A DNA stretch of 64,000 nucleotides from Romanomermis culicivorax (lineage: Eukaryota > Nematoda > Enoplea > Mermithida > Mermithidae): the NCBI GenBank assembly GCA_963922205.1, contig CAWUHX010000007.1:2728001-2792000 (forward strand), given 5' to 3'. Positions 1-13,000 of this stretch are shown here, in pieces. Position 1 is the first letter of the stretch; every line of letters begins with the position of its first letter. The notes under the pieces were generated by a model, which saw nothing but the letters and a program-made list of their open reading frames with translations, did no database searches and was not told the DNA's origin. A program made the position numbers and the translations under genes.

Positions 1-189
1 GAGGATCAACCCATGGAAACAGAATGGTCGGATTGGATCATCGACTTTTCATCAGCAGCTTTACAAGCTGAAATTCCAATTTTTTCAGAGAAAATTACAC
101 TGGATCAAAACCGTCTGATTCTTCTGTCAGAAACTCAGTCGATTACCAACTTTGAGTTGAGAGGCCATTTTGAAACATCCAAATGTTGA
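1..189 (+). pseudogene. DIRS gag-like ORF, left fragment
   Basis: Reading frame 1 is open from the window edge to a TGA at 187-189 (62 codons). No start is visible, so the ORF begins upstream. The same frame carries on across the Gypsy insertion once that element and one target copy are set aside, into codons after 6238, so I take both as one old ORF upstream of the DIRS RT. No domain is recognised; a gag-like role is inferred only from position. Confidence 0.45.
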
Positions 190-217
190 GCTAGCGGCTA
201 CAATAATATATCGATTC

Positions 218-221
218 CTAA
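218..221. repeat. Target site duplication of Gypsy element, left copy (CTAA)
   Basis: CTAA lies directly before the left LTR and again directly after the right LTR (6234-6237). Four-base duplications fit Ty3/Gypsy integration. Confidence 0.75.
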
Positions 222-730
222 TGTTGTAGTGATTTTTCCAAAGTTTGTAGTTTGTATAAAGAGGCAGGCAAGTCAAAAGTGGAGCGAGCTACGCTGACCA
301 TCGAGAGGCGTCTTACTGTAGCTCAAATTTTGCATGTGTGCATGAGGTTTGCTCTTTGCTATTGGTATAATATATGTTTTACTACTAGTACACCTCCCCG
401 TGCGTCTTTATACTGTTTTTCACCAGCATGTGGGATTTTTCATGTTTTCTCACCCACCCATTTGTTTGTATACGTAAGTGTTTTGTTTTGTGTTAGATAA
501 AAGTCAGAAGGAAACTCTCTCCTCATTATCATCATGTTTAAGAAGTAAGAATTAAAAAACTAGGCTTTCTTAGTTTGTGGGGTAAGTTTTGTCGGGTTCA
601 AGTACGCTAATTAAGTAATTAATTGGGTAAGGGTGGGTGTTGAAAATACGTGCATTAAGAACGAACCCTGAATCCACTCCTGCCTGCCTTTGATCCTCAA
701 AACCCTGATAACACATTCTAAAATAAAACA
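222..730 (+). repeat. Left LTR of Gypsy element
   Basis: Starts TGTTGTAGTG and ends with CA at 730, matching the right LTR through most of its length. It lacks about 20 bp present near the 5' end of the right LTR. Both contain a TATA-like stretch (GGTATAATATATG, here near 364-376) that could be the promoter. Confidence 0.85.
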
Positions 731-966
731 TTGGTGACTGCTTGGTTTGCACGCTTTTTTCCATGCCGTTGCACTGCATTCGACTCTGGTCCCCAATTCT
801 GGAAAATCAACCATGCCACTCTTGCACAAAGGGTTACCAACCAGGCTTCTACAATTGGCATAAGAAGATGCCAACAGTAAGCCATATGCTGCCTGATCAC
901 ATGCGCCAGCCATCATGATCAAACTCACCCAACGTCTCTAACACTGAGCACCATATTCTGAATTCC
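731..966 (+). other. Gypsy leader with putative primer binding site
   Basis: The leader starts TTGGTGACTGCTTGG right after the LTR. A TGG one base after the LTR end is where a tRNA 3' CCA would pair, so this is the expected primer binding site; I did not identify the tRNA. No ORF is supported before 967. Confidence 0.4.
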
Positions 967-3297
967 ATGGATCAACTGATTCTGCCGCCTGCTACAGACC
1001 TTATGCGACTTCCAGTGCCACCCTCCGTAAGTCTCCCACACGTTAACCGGCCCATTCCCCTTTTCAGTAACTCCTCATTAGACGGGAATACTCAAGCCCA
1101 GGTGCCGCCCAGCACTAATGCCTCAGCACTACCAGCTACGCTCATGCCCCAATCCCTAGATCAAAGTTCAAATACCGCCGCTGGCCCTGTCTCAGATACT
1201 GCGGCCCAGCACTGCTGCATGAACAGATATCGACCCAACAATCAACGGCACCAACTCCTCGGAATCTTTTGTCCATATTGATCCGCCTGTGGCCCCAGCC
1301 GCTACCCGAGCGCTCTCAAATGACCACTGCAGTAGTCTGGCCATCACAAATGCAAACAAAGTCCACAATTTTTGGTTGGAAGCACTTGAGGCCCTTGAAC
1401 AAACTTAGCATGGCTGCCACGCGAATTACCAACAATGTCCCCATGGTTCAAATTATCGATCAAATTATTTGCGCTGTCTCGGACCAATTTCAAGCCCAAC
1501 AATTACGTGTTCAAGGCAAGATCTAGGAACAAGTTCAAGCAACCAATGCCTGTTTTGCCACCCTCCCCGTACAAATGCACTAACTTATTTCTACAACTAC
1601 TGCTGCCCCCGTAGCACGTAACAATCCACTGACGCCTAGACCATTGCTGGTGACCTCATGGTTTCACGGCGAGAAGCCACACGATATTTATATCCCCAAC
1701 AAGACTCTCCATGAAACTGAACTGGCTTTAGCCTATGGTCGCCCCCCAGCACACATTAAACCGAAGGCACCATCGATGGATACTTTGTACAATAACGAAT
1801 TTTCCCATACTGCCCCCAGTGAGGTCCAAATTTCCCGCACCACGCCTCAATGACTCCCACTGCCTGCGGCAACCCATTTAGATTCTTGGACTATCCACCC
1901 GATGACTCTTATGATCACCCGCAGCCTCGTTTCGATTTGCCAAGCATTTCTCACTGGGAAGAAGATAGCTACATCAAGACAATTGTCGATAATATGCACC
2001 CACTCGTAATTGATGGCTCTGCAACCAACAAGCACCACCTACCCTTCTTCATTCGCCTTGAAAACGAATTTGGTTACCACGCATCAAACCACGTGAAGAT
2101 GAGCCCACTTCGCCGCCTCACCCGTGACACCCCAGCCATTTGATACAAGACATGACGCAGTACGAGGACGCAAAAAATTTCCTTGTGTTCCAATTGGCCC
2201 CTGACTGCAATCAAATGACCCTCAAGCGCAAGCTCGCGTCCATCACCCCTGAAGGTGAAGAGGAACCCGCTGCATTTCTGAGTAAGGTAATGATGTATGT
2301 ACAGTTGTTGTATCAAGACGAAGACCAAACTTTTCGGCACAAGCAAGTAATTGACACTTTCCTAACTAAAATGCCTGTTTTCTACCAACTGACCATCGGC
2401 AAGCAAGCAAAAAATTTCACCAATGTTCAAAAATTTGCCAATGCTGTTGCCAAAGCCCACAGCGTCCTCAAGACCACGAAAGTGGAAATCGGAACTGCAG
2501 AACAACCCATGCTCGTGAACCAAACAGAACCAGATGCTGCAGCACCACAATCACCACAACCTTTTGCCCATCCTTTTGACCACTGTCCCAGCATGGATCG
2601 CTATCAGGGTATGCTACCCCAATGGTACACCTTCCACCGACCACCCACCGCAAAACGCAATGCTGGCGCTGAACAAATTCATTTCTTTTCAATAACCTCA
2701 AACAACCCCTTCACCACAGCGGCAACCACAAACCGAGATGCTATTAGAACAACTAATCCAATGCTGGGACCGCGACTGCGAAGAACGCCAATCGGGGCAC
2801 CCCCCCCCAAAGAATACCAATCTAATGCTCGAAACCACCTTCCTCACCAACAATCTCAACTACGTGATAATTAGGGCAACTGCTTCGACGGTCTGCGCCC
2901 TGCTCAGTATCAACCAACAGGCCTTTGGTGCGATGCTCACAAATCTCACGCCCACAACACCGAAGATTGTGTTTGGCTCAAACGGCAAAATGCTCAGCGA
3001 AACAACTATGAGGATTCAGGCCGACCACCCTATGCCGCCCACCCTTCATAACTCGATTTTCACCCTAATTCTAACAATATCTGCAGACAATGCAAATGGA
3101 GACTGGGCCCCGAAGCACCCCTACAAAGAGGCTCGAACCTCTCGCAGGGGTCATGCAGCTACTACCATGAAGGTAACTCACTATCTCGCCCTACGGATCT
3201 TGTTCAGAATACCTAGGCTGTCTACCCGAACACCAATTTCACGCGACTGTGGGAGCAACACATTCATTATAATGCTGCGTCAGCCCCTTATATCACT
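967..3297 (+). pseudogene. Gypsy gag, broken
   Basis: Overlapping reading frames in three phases (967-1281, 1269-1526, 1644-1853, 1850-2143, 2140-2874, then about 2870-3180) together look like one proline- and glutamine-rich gag damaged by frameshifts. Near 2910-2960 a Cys/His segment with spacing C-x2-H-x4-H-x4-C ([15 protein letters not shown]) looks like the variant zinc knuckle found at the C-terminus of some Gypsy gags, which would bind the RNA genome. The start at 967 is the first ATG of the first frame after the leader. No frame is long enough to make a working gag. Confidence 0.6.
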
Positions 3298-4584
3298 ATG
3301 CCTATGAATTCATCCCCTGCCAGCTCACAATCATCTGAACTCCCACTTGCCCTCCCGGCCTTGCTGTCCACTTCCGCCATTCCCGCAACTGGCCCCAATG
3401 CACGCACCAGTAGCCAATCAACATCTACTGCCAATATGGTTATACCTTCTAAAGAAATCGCATCCACCACCCCCATAATCAGCCCAGGAGTCATCCGTTG
3501 GAACGTGACAGCCCATGCCTACCATAATCTGTGCCACATTCCCTTATCTGTTTGTCAAATCGACAACCTAATGCCATCAACAAAGACATTTGTACAAAAA
3601 TACACCTCCACGCCAGCCTTTCAAATACCAATCAAGCTTGGCATCACCAATGCCCATGCCCTTATTGATACCGGTGCCCAATGTTCCATGTTGTTTTCAG
3701 GCCTCGTCAAATGCACTTTCGACAAGCAATCACTTCAGCTCCCTATATGTGGCAACATCAAAGTGGCCAATGGCGCTATCCTCAACGCCCATGGCCCAGT
3801 TGTAGTTACCATGGAGTCCTCTTTCCGGGAACACATGATCAAGTGCGTAATTCTTGACAACAACAGTAACGACCAATGTATCATTGGCACAGACTTCCTG
3901 GCGCATCCCCACATCCACGCCATTCTCAACTACAAGGATAACTACATCGAAATACAGGATGTCAAGCTGCCACTCAAGGTAATTGCGGTAGTCTGCCCTC
4001 AAACAGACCTGTTCCTCAATGCCACACACGATAATGTCCTGGAAGAAATTCCCAAAGGGGAAAGAGTAAGTTTTTGTGATGATAGATTGGACACTTTTAG
4101 CCAAATAGAAGAAATTGAAGCCAAACAATCAGTTCGGCAGGCTCAACCTAGTCCACACCAACAGCCATCACAGTGGCTGGAGGTCACTGAGCTCACCGAA
4201 CCTATTTTCCTCATTGCCCAAGCATCTGTCTCCATTTCGCCAAACTGTCAGCAATGGATAACCGGCACCGTTTTTCATTCCACCTTTGTTTCTATTCCCA
4301 ATTTGATCATTCAACCGCTGACCACCAATCAGGCTGCCACGGAATTCCCAATCAAAACTGCAATTGTCAACATTACCAATGGTAATTGTTTGCTGCTATT
4401 TGTTAACAATACACTGGACAGCATCAACCTTGGCCCTAACCAACTCATCGCTGTGGCCAAACACGCTCTAGAATATGCTGAAACTTCCACGGATTATCAA
4501 GTAGCAACTGCCACTGTGGACTGTGATCTGACTGACCATGAACTGGCTGCCCTCGACAAATTGCTCCCATGCCACAATGACTGA
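3298..4584 (+). pseudogene. Gypsy retropepsin-like aspartic protease with linker
   Basis: A 428-codon open frame. The active-site motif ALIDTGAQ is at about residues 121-128 and the hydrophobic-Gly partner motif CIIGTDFLAHP at about 194-204, the normal layout of a retroviral-type aspartic protease that cleaves Gag-Pol. A Ser/Thr/Pro-rich leader precedes it and a long linker to the RT follows. The frame ends at a TGA (4582-4584); RT coding resumes in another frame at about 4640. The domain looks intact, but the element around it is not. Confidence 0.75.
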
Positions 4585-4639
4585 CAAAAATTGGATTTTG
4601 CCTTGAACAAAATGACTGCCAAAACATATGTAACACCCC

Positions 4640-5640
4640 CCAAAAAGCTAAGGCCCTCTATATGCTCCAGCAAATCCGCAATGTCTTTAGCCTCCCCAGC
4701 AACATACCAATCTTTACAAACAAGTTGACCATCAGCATCGACACCAGTACCGCAAGTCCAGTATCCCACCATTATTACCGCGCTGCAATGGAACAGAGAC
4801 CCATCATCCGCCTCCATATCCAAGAGATGCTTTACAACAATTATATTGAACCATCCCGCTCACCCTGGGCTGCACCACTGTTCCTCGTAAAGAAAAAAGA
4901 TGGCTCTTGGCGAGCCATCTTAGATTACTGTGGTATTAATGAAGTTACGCCCAGGGACAAATTCCCGATCCCACCCATTGAAGATTATTTGGACGTTATG
5001 GGACAAGCAAAATTCTTCCCAACCCTTGATCTCAAAGCTGGGTATTTGCAGGTACCTCTCGATAATGATTCCCATGATAAAACAACCATAATCTGCCAAG
5101 AAGGTTTGTTTCGATTCAAAGTTCTCTTCAGCTTGAAGAACCCACCTGCTGAATTTCAATGTTCAATGGAAAGAATTCTCGGCCCGTATATTTGGAAAAT
5201 TTGCCTCGTTTATGTTGAGGACATTATTGTTTTCTCGAATTCATTTGAAGAACACTCAGAACATTTGCAAATTATTTTTGATGCCCTTCGTGCCACCAAT
5301 TTAATGCTTAGCCCCAATAAATGTGAATTCCTGCCAACACAAGTGAAATTCCTGGGACACCTTCTTAACGCGGAAGGTATGCTGCTGATCATGAAAAAGT
5401 CAAAGCAATCGCGGACTACAAATTCCCCCGACCCACAAAAAGTATGCAGAGCTTTTTAGGTCTAGTGCAATGGTGCAAACGTTTCATTCCGCAATTGGCG
5501 ACTCTATCAAGCCTGCTTTACGCGCTCCTCTGCCATGATTCCAACTATCAATATACTGATGATCACAAAAAAGCCCGCTGTGTGCCACTGAAGACACCGT
5601 CGGCCACCCTGGTGATGGCCTGTAGTGGTGGAGTCCCTTC
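4640..5640 (+). pseudogene. Gypsy reverse transcriptase, truncated
   Basis: Open frame 4662-5459 shows RT blocks in order: the fingers motif [17 protein letters not shown], then [12 protein letters not shown] (block A with its catalytic Asp), an altered block B, and YVEDIIVF where YVDD is expected. The first Asp of that catalytic pair is Glu here, so polymerase activity is doubtful even before the frameshifts. After 5444 the connection segment ([17 protein letters not shown]) is in another frame. Recognisable pol ends near 5560, before RNase H and integrase. The sequence up to 5704 is 3' terminal element sequence. Confidence 0.8.
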
Positions 5641-5691
5641 CCCTTGCAAGTTTTGGTTGTTCCATGACGATCGCTTAAGGGGATCTACCAC

Positions 5692-5704
5692 AAGGGGGGA
5701 GGGA
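5692..5704 (+). other. Polypurine tract of Gypsy element
   Basis: AAGGGGGGAGGGA lies immediately before the right LTR, the standard place for plus-strand priming. Confidence 0.7.
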
Positions 5705-6738
<1,034 letters not shown>

Positions 6739-6889
6739 GGGTCTTACCTGAATTTGTCAACTTTCCGAGGCCCAGAAATGGCAAATCGCAGAAATGACAA
6801 AAATCGATGATCTAAAGAGACCAAGCATGTGTCTCAGTGTGTTTGTTTGCAAACTGCACAACTAACAGAAATTACTTATTATTCACCAC

Positions 6890-8560
6890 TTCTTTTCTAA
6901 TAGGGCAAAACTAACTTCAGATCAATGGATCCTGAGCATAGTGAAGGAACTAAGATTTGATTGGATTAGAAAGCCTCCAAGACAAATCAAAAAACCCAAA
7001 CCAATTTTGTTCTCTTCTAATCTTAAGTCACTAGTTTCTGAAGAAATTTCTTCCTTGTTAAAGAAAGATGCTATATGCAAAAATTTATGAAAATTATAAA
7101 AACGATTTGTGGTTTTTGAGATTGTTTCTTGTGCCCAAGAAAAATGGCCAAATGTGGCCAGTTATTAATCTTCGATCATTGAATTTCTTCATGAACTATG
7201 AGCATTTTAAAATGGTAGGAATCTTCATGCTAAAAGATATCCTCAATCGTAAGGACTTTATGGCAAAAATTGATCTAAAAGATACTTATTTTTTAGTCCC
7301 TGTCCCCCAAGCTGACAGGAAATTCTTGTGTTTCCAATGGGATAACATTTCTTATCAATTCACATGCATGCCCTTTGGCCTTTGTTCAGCTCCCTGAGTG
7401 TTTAGTAAATTACTAAAACCTGTCTTGGCTTTTCTATGGCTTTCCTAATTCTGTATTTGGACAATATTTTAGTCATGAATGCCTCAATAGAAAAGGTGAA
7501 AGATGATCTGAACCTCACAACGAATTTATTAACCAATCTCAGTTTCATTATAAATATGGAAAAATTTGTTTTGAAACCTTCGAAGAGTATCATTTTTCTC
7601 GGGCTTGAAATGGACTCACAAAATCTCCTGTTGAAAATTCGGACAGAAAAAGTCGAAGAAATTTTGGATATGTGTTTCCTTTTGCATAAACAAAAATATG
7701 TTAAATTATTGGACCTAGCCTGTATCCTTGGAAAATTCGTGTCAGTATCGGAAGCCTTGTTGCATGCAAACCTTTTTACTCGTGCTTTGCAAGGCTGCCT
7801 CATCAAGGGTCTACACAAACATAGAAACTACGATAGCTCAATTTCACTATCATTGGAAGCTAGAAAGGAACTTGAAACCCGGCGTAAACAATTGAGATTT
7901 TGGAACAGTCGACACATTTTACCACCCAAAAAATTTTTTCGGATGCATCAAATGATGGCTGGGGCGCCTTCTGTAATGGAAAATGGGTGGGGCCGTTGGG
8001 TGAAAGATGAAAAAAAATTTGCATATCAACTGCAAAGAACTTTTGGCCACTTTTTTCGCCCTAAAAATTTTTTCGCATAACCTCAAAAATACTTCTGTAT
8101 CTCTCATGATAGACAATTCTACAGCCATCACCTACATCAATAAATTGGGTGGTACAAAAAATAAGTTCTTATGTGATTTGGCGATTAAGATTTGGTCTTG
8201 GTGTCTTGATTGTCAAATTTTTATTTAAGCCACTCATGTACCTGGAAAAAAAAATTTGGAAGCAGATTGGTCTTCACATCACTTTTTAGATACCAGTGAC
8301 TGGAAATTAATACTGTCCGTTTTTTCCATGATTCAAAAGAAATTTGGTACTTTCAATATTGATTTGTTTGCCAATTGTCACAACACTCAGCTATCAACCT
8401 TTATCTCTTGGAAACCTGATCCAAATGCCTTTGCCGTAGATGCATTCAGCATGAGTTGGCATGCCTGGTACTCTTATGCTTTCCCGCCTTTCTGCCTCAT
8501 TGGCGGCACTTTGCACAAAGCAAAACTTGAAGCAGCTCATTTAGTTATTATTGTTCCAGT
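6890..8560 (+). pseudogene. DIRS-like reverse transcriptase and RNase H, broken
   Basis: About 6892-7064 encodes the usual DIRS RT entry (TSDQWILSIVKELRFDW, then SEEISSLLKKDAI). 7068-7397 holds VPKKNGQMWPVINLRSLN, block A FMAKIDLKDTYFLVPV and block B FTCMPFGLCSAP, ending at TGA. 7436-8080 holds the catalytic box as YLDN, where YLDD is expected. RNase H residues SDASNDGWGAF appear near 7940 in another frame, and the MIDNSTAITYINKLGG segment at 8107-8155. 8229-8774 carries the conserved region after RNase H (ADWSSHHFLD, then IDLFANCHN). At least four frame changes and two in-frame stops are present. Confidence 0.82.
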
Positions 8561-9547
8561 TTGGCCGACGCAATCATGGTGGCCCCTTCTGTTGTCCTTG
8601 GCAGTAAACCGACCTCTCCTCCTACCACATTGGAACAACATAATAGAGAACAGCATGAAACAATTACACCCATTGGTGTTGAACAAATCTCTGACTCTGT
8701 CAGCATGGAAAATCTCAGGAAATTCTGGGCAGGCCGAGGAATTTCTACAGAAGCATACCTCAATCATGCTTTAGTCTTGGTCCGTTGGAACCCAAAAGCA
8801 TTACAACTCGGCCATTAAAAAATGGTGTAGCTGGTGTACTGAACACCAGATTAATCCTTTACAAATATCTGCCTCTCAATTAATTGATTACCTAATGACC
8901 TTGTACAAATTTGGCACCATTTCAGCTTCAAAATCAGCAATTATAGTCTTCCTCCTCGAATTAGGCCTGTACCTTTCCAGAAATGGACAAATTTCACGTT
9001 TTATGGAAGGACTTTTCCATGTGATCCCTCCTCAACCAAAATATTCGAAAACTTGGGATGTAGCCTTAGTCCTTGATTTCCTCAGAAAGGTTGAACTTAA
9101 TGGACAAGCAAAAGCCAGTCGTAAAATGTTGACACTAAAAACTGTAATGCTTTTAGTATTAAGCTGCCCCAAATGAGCTTCAGAAATCAAAAAATTAGAC
9201 ATCAATTATATCGAATTTCACGAAAACTTTGTCTCTGCGACTATTCCATGTATGACCCAAGTGTTTCTACGACCACAATTTCCCGCTGGATCAAAAGTGT
9301 ACTCTCCATGTCTGGCATTGACACTAAAATCTACACTGCACACTCTACTCGTTCAGCTTCGGCCTCCAAAGCAATTGTATCTGATTGTCCCTTAAATTTT
9401 CTCTTAAACCATGCGAATTGGAGTCAAAAATCACTTTCTTTCAAGCGTTTTTATCAAAGAGAAATGGCAAATCCTAATTTTACAGAATTAGTTTTTGATA
9501 AAAACGTAAGCTTTAAACAGGTGCATTTAGTTAAGTCGGGGTATTAA
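8561..9547 (+). pseudogene. DIRS-like tyrosine recombinase, broken
   Basis: The frame at 8895-9176 gives the N-terminal SAM-like part. 9173-9547 holds the catalytic part: HSTRSAS (His-x-x-Arg box), LNHANWSQ (third conserved His), and FKRFYQRE with the nucleophilic Tyr. These residues mark the tyrosine recombinase used by DIRS, Ngaro and PAT-like retrotransposons in place of an integrase. The first conserved Arg region near 9180 looks damaged by a frameshift or deletion. The ORF stops at 9545-9547, about the start of the terminal repeat. Confidence 0.8.
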
Positions 9548-9627
9548 AGAAGAATATAAGATTTTGATAGGCCTTTTTTTAAGGTCGAAGTGAAATCATT
9601 ATTCTTCTTTAATGCCGAGACTTAACT
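9529..9627. repeat. DIRS terminal hairpin (inverted repeat)
   Basis: Left arm 9529-9556 and right arm 9600-9627 are inverted copies built on AGTTAAGTC-GG-ATTAAAGAAGAATA, separated by about 43 bp. The site is directly downstream of the recombinase ORF, where DIRS elements carry terminal or internal complementary sequence. Confidence 0.7.
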
Positions 9628-10019
9628 AGACCCACCTCCCCCACCCACATCAAAATTCTTTTTTTATGAATATGAGGTAATAATCGTCACCTGGGTCGCG
9701 GTTTCACTTACAATAGCAAGTCGTTTCAACATCGATAAGCAAAAATGCCCATGTGATTTGTAAATGGATTTTAATCAGACTTGTGTAACATGTTTTCAAT
9801 TTCTCGTACAAGTGCGTATTCCTCGTTTTCCTTACTTACACATTGTAGCTATTAAGCCTTTGTTTCTTTTCCTTTAGTGTTGATCATCATTTTTCCTTTC
9901 ATACGCTAAAAGTAACAGCGTTCTCTACTCATGAACAATGAGAGAGGCGTTTTTTCTAGCTAACAGCTACAGTTGTGGGTGGAGCTTAGTATCGAGCTAA
10001 AAGGGATGAACGTGCATTT

Positions 10020-10074
10020 AGTTAAGTCTCGGCATTAAAGAAGAATAATGATTTCACTTCGGCCTCAAAAAAGG
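10020..10074. repeat. Further inverted copy of the DIRS terminal sequence
   Basis: These bases are close to the reverse complement of about 9571-9627, including AAGAATAATGATTTCACTTC. This gives the pattern of an inverted terminal piece plus complementary region expected of a DIRS 3' end, with about 390 bp of unclear sequence between the pieces. Confidence 0.6.
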
Positions 10075-13000
10075 CATAGCAAAATCATCATATTTAATAT
10101 TTCTTTATGAAAACATCCCTACGGCTTTCAAGTATGTACCTATATAGAAGAAAAATATCTCCAAACTTTAAGGTCTGATATCTGACTAATAAAATTTTTA
10201 AAAGAAATTTATGTAATTTTTTAAAATATGTCTTTTTTATTTAAAAATTTCTTATAGAAATTTAGAATTTAAAATTTTCAAAAACATTTTAGAGAAATTT
10301 TTAAATTTTTAAAATGGAAATTTTTAAAATTTCTTTAATTAAAATTTTGTTTGACTTCAAGTGGTTTCGCTCTCCCTCATAAACACGCACGTTTGAAAAA
10401 GTAAAATTGAATTGAAAAATTAAAACTCAAATAATCATTCCTTTTTTAATATGTACAGTAAATGCTTCATTTCCCCTATGCATTATGTTATCATACCATG
10501 AAAAATCATGAAAATGAAAAATGCATCTCTTAAATAATTTCTGGTTTGGAATTCCGATGAACTCATTTTTCCGGAATCGCACAAATGTATGCAATTGTGA
10601 GAGCCACAACCGACCCCAATTGCGGGCCACAAAAAAACGGCTTACTATGCCTACGGCTTTACCATGTAATTTTGGGCAACTCTGGTTTCTCATTCACTTA
10701 CTTAACTATGGGCTAACCTGCTGTGGCTAAAATGAATATTGCTAAGTTTGAACAAAGGTCCAAAATGACTATTGGTTAAATGGCCACGGCTACATTGACT
10801 ATACCTGTCGTTAATACTGTAAAGAATTGTTAAACCGTGGCTGTCTTGCAGACGTGAGATTGAAAAAGAATATCGGTTGATTTCAGCAATTGGCCGTGAC
10901 GAATCAGCCAGTGCTAACTTTTTGTTAAAATACGGCCACTTTTTACTCTGTAATAGTCATTTGTTTTTCTCCTTCAGTGGTGTGGCGAATTTCCATAAGT
11001 AATAAACATTGAACATTGCATAAAAAGTCGATTTATTTCATTATTTGTCTTGTGATGAGTGCTCATTGGTAGTTTCATCATCTTGTTGAATTTATCATAG
11101 ATTCTGGAGCACTTGAACCCCAAAGAAATCGTCGCCTCGAAGCACAGCACTTTTTCCTGCAGTAAAAAAGTACGACCGACAAACGTCGTGGCCGATGGCG
11201 TTACTGTATTGACAGATCAATGACAACGTCTAAAACATGTCGGCAAAAAGTAAAATACATGAACATTTGGATTCTTCTGATATTTGGAAGTTCAAGACGA
11301 AAAAACGTGCAATGGATTAGAATTTTTTATAATTTTAGAAGAATTTTCTCAACTGTCAGGGCACGAAAAAATGGTCAGTTTCTCCCAAGACTATCACAAT
11401 GTACAAATTTAACAAGCGTTATACATGAAAAATTGTCCGGGTTGAGACTTTGGCTTGGTGATCCACCAAAAATATTGAATGAATTTGAAGCCAAGAAAGT
11501 TTAAGCAGGATTTGATTTCAAGAGGTTCAGACCTTAACAAATAGGTTCTTACCTTGTTGTTGGGCGAGGTAACGGGGGCGTCGCGGACGCGAAAACTTTG
11601 ATAACTTGCACGGCGCCGAAAAAGGAAACTCTTCGAAAATTATTCAAATTTGCGAAATCTAAGATTTAACAAATTAAGATAGGCGCGGCGAAATGAACGA
11701 ATAATTCAGCTGAATAACATGCTAGTGTTTATTTGATCTAAAAATTGAAATTTGCATTGTAAATTCAAGCCAAAAGCTGAAATTTTTGGCCACAGTCAGT
11801 AAAGGCCTGCTAGTAATCAGGTATGCAATGAAGATCAATAATATCTTGCAAGCTTATGTAACAATAAAATTCCAATTTTCGGCAGTTAAAACAGGCCTCA
11901 ATAAAGTACTTTTTTCTGCTGCAAATATAAAAATTTATTAAAATATTTTGAGGTAAATGCTCTAAGGCAGATTATATGTTTTTAAAATCGGACCTACTAA
12001 CTTAGTGTCAAGGTTATTCAGAGCAATTAGTTTTTAATACTTTACTCTCATATTTTAAATGAGGATCAAAATAGCCGAATCTTTGTTTTTCGTTTTTTCT
12101 TTTTCATCATCGCTATCACATTTGCCACCACACATGTACAGTATAGAAATTACGGGGAGTCAGATCCTAATTTGTTTAAAGTGCTAAAAAATAGTCAAAA
12201 TTGTTCATAATGCTTTAAAACTTCGTTTTTAGATGTTTCTCCGTGTGCTTTTTCAATCTCAACAAAAAATAAACTTGTTTCCTTATAATTTTCTATATTT
12301 TTATTTGGGATTTCCAACTCTTTATATGATCAAATCATCAGAGACCATCTGAACTTTTTTAAAATCACGTTTTTTGTTCAAAAAAATCTACTTCTGTATT
12401 TCATGGTGTAAAAATCTAAAAAAAGAAATATTCCAGGAGGGTCAGCCAGGATTCTGCCTAGGGTCAGCCAGAGTTCTACATGTCAGGGGTCAGGACACCA
12501 GCAAACCCTTTCGCTCAGGGATATGTATGGTTGACATCATAAAATGTAGTGGGATCTTATCGACAATGACTGGCTTCCCAAACCTAGAATCCAGAACTTT
12601 GTTGTGGTATGAGAAAGTCAGCTCTGGCAAATTATGGATATTCCTCATTTTTAACGATATTGAATTTTTTTATGGTAGACAATTCCACTGTTGTATTTTT
12701 CCAATAAAAATTGATGTTATTTTTCGGTCAATAGGTAACTCGTCTTATGCTGCTTTGAAGTGTTATTCCATAACACCGAATGAGTCAGCTTCATATAAAA
12801 ACTTGACGAGCTTTTTGAACCTCAGGCAAGCCAGGGGTCAATATAGAACATTTTTTAATTCATGCTATAGCTTTGTATTGCCGTACCACGTAACTTGTTC
12901 AATGTGGTTATTCACTTGAGGTTACCCAAAATAAGGTGCTGCAGCAAGTTGGGGTGAAGTACAAGGAGTCTTGTACAACCGTCTGTTGGGCATTTGAAGG

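Noticed and set aside
611-928. Minus ORFs over the Gypsy LTR and leader
   Set aside because: They cross the LTR boundary and primer site; no protein similarity.
11220-11504. 94-codon ORF followed by GTTTAA resembling a donor
   Set aside because: Considered as an exon of an unseen gene; no matching upstream or downstream exon and no recognised similarity.
12374-12919. 181-codon ORF on the plus strand
   Set aside because: No domain, AT-biased composition like its surroundings, no splice partner, and it overlaps a repeat-like GGGTCAGCCAG segment. Probably chance.
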